Shown here in pieces: positions 8,132 to 15,547 of a DNA stretch of 64,000 nt. The DNA is from RYN-230 sp963713815. GTDB lineage: Bacteria > Actinomycetota > Actinomycetes > Streptosporangiales > Streptosporangiaceae. The notes under the pieces were generated by a model. The model was not told the DNA's origin and searched no databases. It worked only from the letters and a program-made list of their open reading frames with translations. The first letter of the stretch is position 1; each line of letters starts with the position of its first letter. The stretch spans positions 124,001 to 188,000 of the forward strand of contig CAVQNH010000042.1 of assembly GCA_963713815.1 (NCBI GenBank), in the 5' to 3' direction. A program made the position numbers and the translations under genes.

Positions 8132-9219
8132 AGCCCGACCGGCGTGCCGTCGGCCTGGACGCTGGCCGCCGTCGCCTCGATCAGCCGGAGGGCTTCGAGG
8201 CCGTCCCGGGCGTCCGGGTCGGTGGGCTCGTCGCGGCGCACGGCCCGCGCGAACGCTTCCAGCTGGCGCTGGTAGGGGTCGACCGCGCCGTAATCCGGCG
8301 CCGTCCACTCCAGGGACTGTTCGCGGAACACCCGGACGCTGCTGGCCTGCCGGTAGAACGGGAAGTAGGACCGGATGCTGACCGCGCCGCGCTCGCCGAA
8401 TACCTCGGCCCCCTCGGCGTAGTTCGCGTGGATGTTGGCGCTTATCTCGAACGACGCCGGGGCCCGCGTGGCCCGCATCGAGCCTCGCCAGTGCAGGTCG
8501 GCGCCGCTGCGGGAGAGTTCGGCCCGGACCTGGCTCACGTCGCCCAGCAGGTAGCGGACGGCGTCGAACACGTGGGCCCCGTGCGTGCGCAGCAGGTAGG
8601 TCTCGCGGTCCGCCTTGAACCGGGCCTCCGCGGACCGGACCGACTGGTCGACGGCGATCGGCGGGAAGAGCGCCGCTTCCGTGCTGGCCCGCAGCACGGT
8701 CGGCAGCCGGTACCAGAAGGTCGCACTCGCGATCGCGCCCAGGCTGTCCACCGCGGCCCGCGCGTACTGGATCCCGGGGTCGTGCCGGCGCATCGCCCCC
8801 ACCTGCACCTTGCGCCCGAGCTTCTCCGCCATGTCCAGCAGCTCACCGGCCTCTGCGCTGGTGACGGCGGCCGGCTTCTCGATGAGCACGTGCAGGCCCG
8901 CCTGCAGCGCCCGGACGCCGAGGTCGCGGTGGAAGCGGTCCGGCACCGCGATCAGCACCGCGTCCAGGCCGGCCTGGAGCAGGTCGCCGGTCCGGGTGTA
9001 GCCGGCCACGCCGTAGCGCCGGGCGACCGCGTCGGCCAGGACGGTGCTCGGATCACTGACCGCGACGAGCCGCACGTCCGCGGACTTCGCGATGGCCGGA
9101 AGGTGGGCCACCTGGGCGATCCGCCCGCAGCCGATCAGGCCGAGCCGCAGTGCTGGCCCGGGCAGGGGTGGCCCGGCGTCATCCGCGGCTGATCCGGGCG
9201 TGGTCTGGTCCTGGGTCAT
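8128..9219 (-). CDS. Gfo/Idh/MocA family NAD(P)-dependent oxidoreductase
   Basis: 363 residues. The N-terminal Rossmann fold has GLIGCGRIAQVAHLPAI and VAVSDPS. The family signature VLIEKPAAVTS contains the catalytic-site lysine of EKP. HGAHVFDAVRYLLGD is the H-x3-D segment of the substrate site. Members oxidise or reduce sugars, inositols and sugar acids. The second gene of the minus-strand operon, 44 bp after the ROK kinase and overlapping the isomerase by 4 bp. Confidence 0.9.
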   Translation of the reverse strand: MTQDQTTPGSAADDAGPPLPGPALRLGLIGCGRIAQVAHLPAIAKSADVRLVAVSDPSTVLADAVARRYGVAGYTRTGDLLQAGLDAVLIAVPDRFHRDLGVRALQAGLHVLIEKPAAVTSAEAGELLDMAEKLGRKVQVGAMRRHDPGIQYARAAVDSLGAIASATFWYRLPTVLRASTEAALFPPIAVDQSVRSAEARFKADRETYLLRTHGAHVFDAVRYLLGDVSQVRAELSRSGADLHWRGSMRATRAPASFEISANIHANYAEGAEVFGERGAVSIRSYFPFYRQASSVRVFREQSLEWTAPDYGAVDPYQRQLEAFARAVRRDEPTDPDARDGLEALRLIEATAASVQADGTPVGL

Positions 9220-9263
9220 GAGTACGTCCTCGTCGTCGGGGGCCTGGGCCCGGAGGTCCGGGG

Positions 9264-10381
9264 TCAGCGAGGCAATGGCGGCCGGGCGAGCGCCAGGGCC
9301 CGTGCGGCGGGATGACGGCGGGCCAGCTCGGCGGCGCCGAGCGCCGCGGCTCCCGGCCCGGTCTGGCTGAGCATGATCGGCACCGGATCGAGCACGGTCC
9401 GGAGCGCGTGCTCGCGGGCCAGCTCCTGCCGGGCGGGCGCCAGGATCAGGTCCCCGGCTGACGTGGCCAGGCTGCCGGTGAGGACGACCAGGTCGGGGTC
9501 GACGACCGGCATCACCTGGGCTACCGCCTGCCCGATGGCGCGCCCGGCGGTCGCCAGGATCCCGGCCGCGCAGGCGTCACCGCCCCGGGCCGCCTGGACG
9601 ACCTGCCGGGAGGTGATCTGCCCGGGCTGGCCGGCCGCCAGGGCCAGGAGGGCGGCGCCCTCGGGCTGGCCGGCCCGCATCCGGGCCTGCGCGGTCACGG
9701 CCGCCCCGCTGGCGTAGAGCTCGAGGCAGCCACGGCCGCCGCAGATGCAGCCGGGGCCGGACCGCTCGACAGGAATGTGGCCGAGTTCGCCGGCCAGGCC
9801 GTGGCTGCCCTGGACGAGCGTGCCCGAGCTGACGATCCCGCCGCCCACCCCGGTGCCGAGCGTGATCAGCATGAGGACCCGGGCCTGCTGCCCGGCGCCG
9901 CGGGTGAACTCGGCGTAGGCGGCCGCGTTGCCGTCGTTCTCCACGATCACGGGACAGTTCAGCCTGGCCTGCACCAGCCGGGCCAGAGGGGTGGCGGTGA
10001 TGCCCAGGTTGACGGCGCTGCGGACGTCCTGCCGGTCCCGGCTGAGCCAGCCCGCGACGGCCAGCCCCACCGACCGGAGGTCACGGCGGCTCCCCGCGGC
10101 GGCGTTCCCGGGGGCAGCCTGCCCGCGGGCACCCGGGCGGCGGGCTCACGGGCCACCCGGCCGGCGGCGGGCTCACCGGCCACCCGGGCGGCGGCGGGCT
10201 CACGGGCCATCAGCTCGCCGACGACCTCCCCGATCAGCTCCACCGCCTGGTCCGGCCCCTGGATCCGGTGTTCCTGCCAGAGCTCACCGCGGACCGTGCC
10301 GGATTCGTCCAGCAGGACGCCGGCGATCTTGCTGCCGCCCAGGTCTACGCCGGCCACGGTCACGCCAGCGACCTCCCTCAC
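9264..10381 (-). CDS. ROK family sugar kinase, frameshifted
   Basis: The N-terminal ATP-binding motif VAGVDLGGSKIAGVLLDE is in one frame (ATG 10381 to about 10135). The rest is in another frame (to 9264): SVGLAVAGWLS, VIVENDGNAAAYAE, LGTGVGGGI, the ROK signature GELGHIPV and the zinc motif GCICGGRGC. The two halves fit a single kinase of about 370 residues, so one indel lies between roughly 10085 and 10135, at the edge of a GC-only tandem repeat. ROK kinases phosphorylate glucose, GlcNAc, ManNAc or fructose. It is first in the minus-strand operon, downstream of the operator at 10391 and divergent from the epimerase at 10480. Sequence error or a real pseudogene cannot be separated here. Confidence 0.8.
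10130..10210. repeat. Imperfect 27-bp tandem repeat inside the ROK kinase
   Basis: Three adjacent units of 24-27 bp built on CACCCGGGCGGCGG and GGGCTCACGGGC encode the near-repeats AREPAAARV, AGEPAAGRV and AREPAARVP. This stretch is not part of the ROK fold and lies next to the frameshift. Confidence 0.7.
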
Positions 10382-10388
10382 ATGATTC

Positions 10389-10406
10389 CTGTTGACTGTT
10401 TACAGG
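10389..10406. promoter_or_regulatory. GTYRACWGT operator between the ROK and epimerase operons
   Basis: GTTGACTGT at 10391-10399 lies inside the inverted repeat CCTGT-N9-ACAGG. It sits about 10 bp upstream of the ROK ATG (minus) and 75 bp upstream of the epimerase (plus), so one site could control both operons. Confidence 0.5.
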
Positions 10407-10479
10407 AGTCGGCCCAAGTGTCATGGTACTGATGTGCAGCGTCTAGGGCGAGCGTTCCCGCCCGCGGAGGAGATGGCCG

Positions 10480-11178
10480 ATGGAAGCCTTCGTCTCGCTC
10501 TGGTCAGCCGATCTGCTCGCGCTCGGCCAGGACGTGCGCCGGGTCGAGGATCGCGTCGAGGGCTTTCACATCGATGTCTTCGATGGGCACAACGTGCCCG
10601 AACTGCTCTTCGGCCCGGACCTGGTCGAGGCGTTGCGGGCGTTCACCGCGGCCCGGATCGAGGTTCATCTCAACGTCACTGACCCCCGCTACTGGATCGG
10701 CCGTTTCGCCGCGGCTGGCGCCGACATCATCACCGTCCAGTCGGGTCCCTGCGACGACGTCGCCGGGGTGCTGGGCCAGATCAGGGACACCGGCTGCGAG
10801 GCGGGGCTGGGCATCGAGCTGGACGAGCCGACCGGCGGGGCGGCCGGGTTCTTCGGCCTGGCCACCCGGCTGCTGCTGCTCGGCACGCCCATCGGGGTCA
10901 AGGGGCGGCAGCTGGATCCGGCGACCCCGGCCCGGGTCGCCGATCTGGTCCGGCTGCGGGAAGGGTCACCGCACCACCCGGCGATCGTGGTCGACGGCGG
11001 GGTCCGCCGGCATACCGTCCCGCTGCTGGCCGCGGCGGGCGCCGACGGTGTCATCCCCGGCGCGCTCGTCTACGGCGCGGATGATCCCGTGGCGGTGCTC
11101 GACGAGATCGCCGCGCTGGCGCCCGGATCCGACCCGCTGGCCGCGTCGGCCTTCTGGTCCGCCGGGGCCTGGACATGA
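10480..11178 (+). CDS. Ribulose-phosphate 3-epimerase family protein
   Basis: 232 residues in an RPE-type TIM barrel. SLWSADLLALGQDV matches the family start. Metal ligands are visible as HID in FHIDVFDGHNVPEL, HLNV and VDGGV. ADGVIPGALVYG ends the phosphate region. RPE, AlsE and related enzymes epimerise C3 of keto-pentose or keto-hexose phosphates. The usual H-L-M-V is HLNV and the phosphate loop ends GALVYG rather than GSAIF, so the substrate may not be ribulose 5-phosphate. It starts the plus-strand operon and its stop overlaps the next ATG (ATGA). Confidence 0.83.
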   Translation: MEAFVSLWSADLLALGQDVRRVEDRVEGFHIDVFDGHNVPELLFGPDLVEALRAFTAARIEVHLNVTDPRYWIGRFAAAGADIITVQSGPCDDVAGVLGQIRDTGCEAGLGIELDEPTGGAAGFFGLATRLLLLGTPIGVKGRQLDPATPARVADLVRLREGSPHHPAIVVDGGVRRHTVPLLAAAGADGVIPGALVYGADDPVAVLDEIAALAPGSDPLAASAFWSAGAWT

Positions 11179-12173
11179 GGGCCGCGGTCGTCCGCGGCCC
11201 GGGTGACCTGGCCGTTACCGAGGTCCCGGACCCGTCGCCGCGCGATCATGAAGTCGTCGTGGCCGTGGACACCTGCGGTATCTGCGGGACCGACGTGCAC
11301 GTCCTGGACGGCGACTACGGGGTGGTCCGCTACCCGGTCATCCCGGGCCACGAGTTCGGGGGAGTGGTGGTCGAGGTCGGCCGGGCGGTCCGCGGCCTGG
11401 CCACCGGGACCCGGGTGGCGGTCGACCCGATGGACTACTGCGATGCGTGCTCGATGTGCCGGGCAGGCTGGACGAACATGTGCCTGGACGGCGGCGGGCT
11501 GGGCACCACGGCGCCCGGGGCTCTCGCCGACTATGTCGCGGTCAACGGGGCCCGCTGTGAGCCGCTGCCGGAGCCGCTCGGGCTGGGCGAGGCCGGCCTG
11601 GTCGAGCCCCTGGCCTGCGTGCTGCACGCGGTGGACCGTCTCGGGCCCGTGCTGGGCCAGGACGTGCTCGTCCTGGGGGCGGGCCCGATCGGGCTGCTCG
11701 CCTCGGCGCTCCTCGCCATGTCGGGCGGCCGGGTGGACCTGGTGGACCGCACCGCCGGACGCCTGGCCGCAGGCGAGGCGTTCGGGGCCCGCCGGACCGG
11801 CACCTCGGTCCGCGAACTGGACGCGACCTGGGACGTGGTCGTGGACGCCACCGGCAACCCGGCCGCGGTCGCTGACGGCCTGGCGGTCACGCGCCGGGCC
11901 GGGCGGATCGCCCTGCTCGGGATCAGCGGGCCGGGCCGGTCGTTCCCCTTCGAGCCGTTCGACATCGTCGCCCGGGAACTGACCATCGTCGGCGTCAATT
12001 CGGTCCGGCATACCTTCGGCCGGGCGGCCCGGCTGCTCGCGGCGGGCACGCTGCCGGTGGGCCTGCTGCACGAGCCGCCGCTGCCCCTGGCGGCCACGGC
12101 GGAAGCCCTGGAGCGGAGCCGGCGCGGCCAGGGGCTCAAGACCCGGGTCGCGCTGGCGGAGGCGGCGGCATGA
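11175..12173 (+). CDS. Zinc-dependent medium-chain alcohol dehydrogenase
   Basis: 332 residues. The GroES-like domain holds the catalytic zinc residues in DTCGICGTDVHV, GHEFGG and LVEPLACVLHA, and the structural zinc cysteines in YCDACSMCRAGWTNMC. The Rossmann domain has VLGAGPIGLLAS. This pattern is typical of sorbitol, threonine or galactitol dehydrogenases. It overlaps by 4 bp with both neighbours. Together with the second dehydrogenase it probably oxidises two hydroxyls of the same polyol or sugar acid, or two isomers. Confidence 0.9.
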   Translation: MRAAVVRGPGDLAVTEVPDPSPRDHEVVVAVDTCGICGTDVHVLDGDYGVVRYPVIPGHEFGGVVVEVGRAVRGLATGTRVAVDPMDYCDACSMCRAGWTNMCLDGGGLGTTAPGALADYVAVNGARCEPLPEPLGLGEAGLVEPLACVLHAVDRLGPVLGQDVLVLGAGPIGLLASALLAMSGGRVDLVDRTAGRLAAGEAFGARRTGTSVRELDATWDVVVDATGNPAAVADGLAVTRRAGRIALLGISGPGRSFPFEPFDIVARELTIVGVNSVRHTFGRAARLLAAGTLPVGLLHEPPLPLAATAEALERSRRGQGLKTRVALAEAAA

Positions 12174-13189
12174 AGGCCGTCGTCTACGACGCCCCGCGGC
12201 GCTGGCGTTACGGGGACCGCCCTGACCCGGTGCCGGCGGCCGGGGAGGTGCTGCTGCGGGTGGCCGCGGCCGGGGTCTGCGGGACGGACGTGCACCTGGA
12301 CGCGGGCGAGTTCGGCCCCGTCTACCCGCTCACCCCGGGGCACGAGATCGCCGGCGTGGTCAGCGGCACCGGCCCGGGTGTCACCGGCCTGGCCGAAGGG
12401 GACCTGGTCGCGCTGGACAACATGATCGCCTGCGGGCACTGCCGCCAGTGCCGGCGGGCGCGCCCCCAGTTCTGCGCCAGCATGCGGGCCATGGGGGTGA
12501 CCGACCCGGGCGGCTTCGCCGAGTACGTGGTCGCCCCGGCGGGCAAGTGCCATCCGGCCGGGGACCTCGACCCGGAGGCCGCCGCCCTGGCCGAGCCGGT
12601 CGCGTGCGTGGTCCACGGCCTGGACGTCCTGCAGTTGCGGCCGGGCAGCGACGTACTCGTCTTCGGAACCGGCCCCACCGGCCTCATCCTGGCCCAGCTC
12701 CTGCGGGGCAGCGGCGCCAGCCGCGTGACGGTGGCCGGCCGGACCCCGTTCAAGCTGGACCTCGCCGCTGCGTACGGGGCGGACGAGGTCGTCCTGATGA
12801 CGGCGGAGGACCAGCGCCCCGGCGGCGCCCGGGTGGCTGAACTGGCCCCGGACGGCTTCGACGTCGTGATTGACGCGACCGGATCGTTGGAGGTACTGGC
12901 GGGCTGCGCGCAGCTGCTGGGCATCGGGGGAACGCTGTTCGTCTACGGCATGACGCCCGAGGCGGCCAGCCTCGCGATCAGCCCCTACGACGTCTTCCGC
13001 CGCGAGCTGACCATCAAGGGCTCCTTCTCGCAGGCATTCAGCTTCGACCGGGCGCTGGCCCTGCTGCGCAGCGGCCGGGTGCGGACCGAGGGCATGGTGA
13101 CGCACCGGTTCGCGCTGCCCGACTACGGCGCGGCGATCGAGGCCGTGGCCCGGGACTCACTCTGCCTCAAGGCCATGGTGCATCCGTGA
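12170..13189 (+). CDS. Zinc-dependent medium-chain alcohol dehydrogenase (second copy)
   Basis: 339 residues, same architecture as its upstream neighbour but clearly diverged. Catalytic zinc region AGVCGTDVHLDAGEFG and GHEIAG, structural cysteines ACGHCRQCRRARPQFC, cofactor motif FGTGPTGLILAQLL. ATGA overlap with the upstream gene, and its stop overlaps the likely GTG of the AGE epimerase (GTGA). Two adjacent paralogues in one operon suggest two successive oxidations. Confidence 0.9.
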   Translation: MKAVVYDAPRRWRYGDRPDPVPAAGEVLLRVAAAGVCGTDVHLDAGEFGPVYPLTPGHEIAGVVSGTGPGVTGLAEGDLVALDNMIACGHCRQCRRARPQFCASMRAMGVTDPGGFAEYVVAPAGKCHPAGDLDPEAAALAEPVACVVHGLDVLQLRPGSDVLVFGTGPTGLILAQLLRGSGASRVTVAGRTPFKLDLAAAYGADEVVLMTAEDQRPGGARVAELAPDGFDVVIDATGSLEVLAGCAQLLGIGGTLFVYGMTPEAASLAISPYDVFRRELTIKGSFSQAFSFDRALALLRSGRVRTEGMVTHRFALPDYGAAIEAVARDSLCLKAMVHP

Positions 13190-14441
13190 CGGACGCGGGC
13201 GGCCCAGGCGGCCCAGGCGGGCCGGCCCCGGGAACACCGCGCCGCCCGGTCACCCGGACTGGATACGGGCCCAGCTCGGCGGGCTGCTGGACTTCTGCGC
13301 GGCCGCGGCTGACTGGCAGGACGGCGGATTCGATGGCCTGACCATCACCGGCCAGCGCCAGCCCGGGCCCAAGCACCTGTACGCGACCGCGCGGATGACC
13401 TACGGCTTCACGCTCGGCGCCATGCTCGGCCGGCCCGGGTGCGCCGAACTCGCCGGGCATGGCCTGCGGGCGTTGCGCACGATATTCCATGACGACGGCT
13501 GCGGCGGCTGGTTCGCCGAGCTCAGCGGCGACGCGCGTTCGGTCACGGTGGCCCGCAAGGAGACGTACGGCCACGCGTTCGTGCTGCTCGCCGCGTCGAC
13601 CGCGGCGCAGGCCGGCCTGGCCGCCGGGGACCTGCTCAAGGAAGCGACCGAGATCTTCGACCGGTGGCTCTATGACGAGTCAGCCACCCTCTGCGTGGAC
13701 TCCTGGGACGAGGGCTGGCATGAGCCCGATTCCTACCGCGGCCTCAACGCCAACATGCACGCGGTGGAAGCCTTCCTGGCCGCGTACTGCGCGACCGGGC
13801 AGGCGGCCTACCTGCGCCGGGCCGAGGCCATCAGCGCCCGGCTCGTCAGTTTCGCCGCGGCGCGGCAGTGGCGCATCCCCGAGCACTTCACCGCGGACTG
13901 GCAGCCGCTGCCCGACTACCACCGCGACCGGCCGGGCGACGGGTTCCGGCCGTTCGGCGCCACGCCGGGTCACGGCCTCGAATGGGCCCGGCTGCTCCTG
14001 CAGCTCAGGCTGATCGGGCCGGGCGAGGCGGCCGGCCTGCTCGCCGCGGCCACCGAGCTGTTCCGCCGCGCGGTAGCGGACGGCTGGGACGCCAGCCGGT
14101 GCGGATTCGCCTACACCGTGGACTGGCAGGGGCGCGAGGTGTCGTCCCAGCGGCTGCACTGGCCGCTGGCCGAGGCCATCGGCGCGGCGCGCTATCTCGA
14201 GGCGGCGACCGGGCAGCCCGGGTACGCGGACTGGTACGCCACCTTCTGGCGGGTGGCCGACCAGTGCTTCATCGACCGCCAGGGCGGCAGCTGGTGGCAC
14301 GAGCTGGACACCGATGGCAGGCCCGCCGGCACGATCTGGCCCGGCAAGTCCGACCTCTATCACGTGCTCAACGCCCTGCTGCTCAGCCTGCTGCCCCCCG
14401 GCCCGGCCGTCGCGGCCGCGCTGGCCGGGCAGGCTGGCTGA
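13186..14441 (+). CDS. AGE (N-acylglucosamine 2-epimerase) family protein, frameshifted near its start
   Basis: The alpha6/alpha6-barrel family is clear: KHLYATARMTYGF, RKETYGHAFVLLA, GLNANMHAVEAFLA, FGATPGHGLEWARLLLQL and the late KSDLYHVLNALL. Catalytic-type histidines lie in HAF, NMHAVEA and GHGLEWA. The family interconverts N-acyl-mannosamine and glucosamine, or aldoses and ketoses (YihS-like). The conserved coding frame runs upstream of ATG 13395 to at least HPDWIRAQLGGLLDF at about 13250 without a start codon. GTG 13186, which overlaps the previous stop, is in another frame. A single indel near 13240-13250, in a GC-only tract, would join MTDAGGPG to the conserved body. Confidence 0.8.
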
Positions 14442-14463
14442 GGGCACCGGCCCCGGCCGCCGC

Positions 14464-15417
14464 TTACGGGGCGGCGGGGAAGAACTCCGGCAGCTCGTCC
14501 CGGGCCGCCTGCCGCAGCGCGTCCACGGCCGGGGCAGGCACCGGGCGGTAGGGCCAGCGGAGCCGGGTGCCGATCGGTGCCCAGCCGCCGGTGGCCGCCA
14601 GCGCCTTGTCCAGGGCCGCGTTGCCGTAGCCGGCCGCCTGCAGCGGAAACACGTGGGCCGCGAGGAAGGCGTTCAGCCGGGTCTCCGATTCCTGCGCCGC
14701 GGCCGGATCGGTGCGCATGGCCTGGTACCAGGAGACCGCTCCGCGGGGAGTCATGCAGGCCACGTTGGAGTAGGAACCGCTCGCGCCCTGCCGGAGCCCG
14801 CTCGCGAGGTGATGACCGGCCACGAAGATAGCCAGATCGCCCGCCAGGTCGCGCATCTGCCCGTACCACGCCGCGTCGCCCCCGGCCACCTTGACCCCGA
14901 TGAGCGGGGGGAACTCGGCCGCGAGGCGGCCGAACATGGCCGGGGTCAGCCGCGTCTTGGCGTGCGGCGGGTTGTAGAGGACGAGGGGCACCCCACCGGC
15001 CTCCCGGGCCATCCGGTCGATCGTGGCCAGCACTTCGTCAGCCGACAGCGGGCACCAGTCCGGCAGGATGACCTGGATCGCCGCCGGGTCGCAGGCGGCC
15101 GCCACCCGGATCCGGCGCAGCGAGGCCTGCCCGCTCATCTGGCTCGCCCCCAGCTGGCAGGGCACGCCAGCCTGCCGGCACGCCTGGGCGACGACGCCGG
15201 TGATCCGGTCGTACTCGTCTTCCTCCAGGCAGTGAAACTCGCTGGCGGTCCCGTTGGTGTAGATGCCGTCCAGCCCGGCGCCGGTCAGGACGGCCAGCTC
15301 GTCACGGAGCAGCCCGAAGTCGATGGCCTCGTCCGGGGTGAGGGGCAGCAGCACCGGAGCCCACGTCCCCCGCAGGGTCTGGCGGGTCAGCCGGTGCCCG
15401 CCGGAAGTTTTAGTCAT
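14464..15417 (-). CDS. Dihydrodipicolinate synthase / N-acetylneuraminate lyase family protein (second copy)
   Basis: 317 residues. Visible motifs are TNGTASEFHCL (GTTGE position), the tyrosine of VLYNPPHAKTRLT and the Schiff-base lysine of IGVKVAGGD. The first threonine of GTTGE is retained but the glycine of GE is altered to SE, so the substrate range probably differs from the aldolase at 2632. It is monocistronic and converges with the AGE gene. No ribosome site precedes ATG 15417; a -10-like TAGACT ends eight bases before the ATG, so the transcript may be leaderless, and the putative operator overlaps that promoter. Confidence 0.85.
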   Translation of the reverse strand: MTKTSGGHRLTRQTLRGTWAPVLLPLTPDEAIDFGLLRDELAVLTGAGLDGIYTNGTASEFHCLEEDEYDRITGVVAQACRQAGVPCQLGASQMSGQASLRRIRVAAACDPAAIQVILPDWCPLSADEVLATIDRMAREAGGVPLVLYNPPHAKTRLTPAMFGRLAAEFPPLIGVKVAGGDAAWYGQMRDLAGDLAIFVAGHHLASGLRQGASGSYSNVACMTPRGAVSWYQAMRTDPAAAQESETRLNAFLAAHVFPLQAAGYGNAALDKALAATGGWAPIGTRLRWPYRPVPAPAVDALRQAARDELPEFFPAAP

Positions 15418-15434
15418 CAGTTAACAGTCTACGG
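15418..15434 (-). promoter_or_regulatory. Leaderless-type promoter overlapped by a GTYRACWGT operator
   Basis: GTTAACAGT at 15420-15428 directly abuts the aldolase ATG. On the minus strand TAGACT lies eight bases before the ATG, the spacing of a -10 box for a leaderless message. A repressor bound here would cover both the -10 box and the start site. Confidence 0.45.
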
Positions 15435-15440
15435 GCAGAC

Positions 15441-15527
15441 GGCCACCCCGCCATAGGCAGGCGGCCACCCCGCCATAGGCAGGCGGCCACCCCGCCATAG
15501 GCAGGCGGCCACCCGCCACAGGCAGCC
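15441..15527. repeat. 22-bp tandem repeat, four copies
   Basis: Unit starts GGCCACCCCGCCATAGGCAG. Three identical 22-bp units at 15441, 15463 and 15485 are followed by a degenerate 21-bp copy. It fills the gap between the second aldolase promoter and the 3' end of the M24 gene. No spacers, so it is not a CRISPR. Confidence 0.9.
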
Positions 15528-15547
15528 GGTGAGCCCGCTGCCCGCGC

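Noticed and set aside
15441..15527. 22-bp repeats as a CRISPR
   Set aside because: The units are directly adjacent with no spacers.
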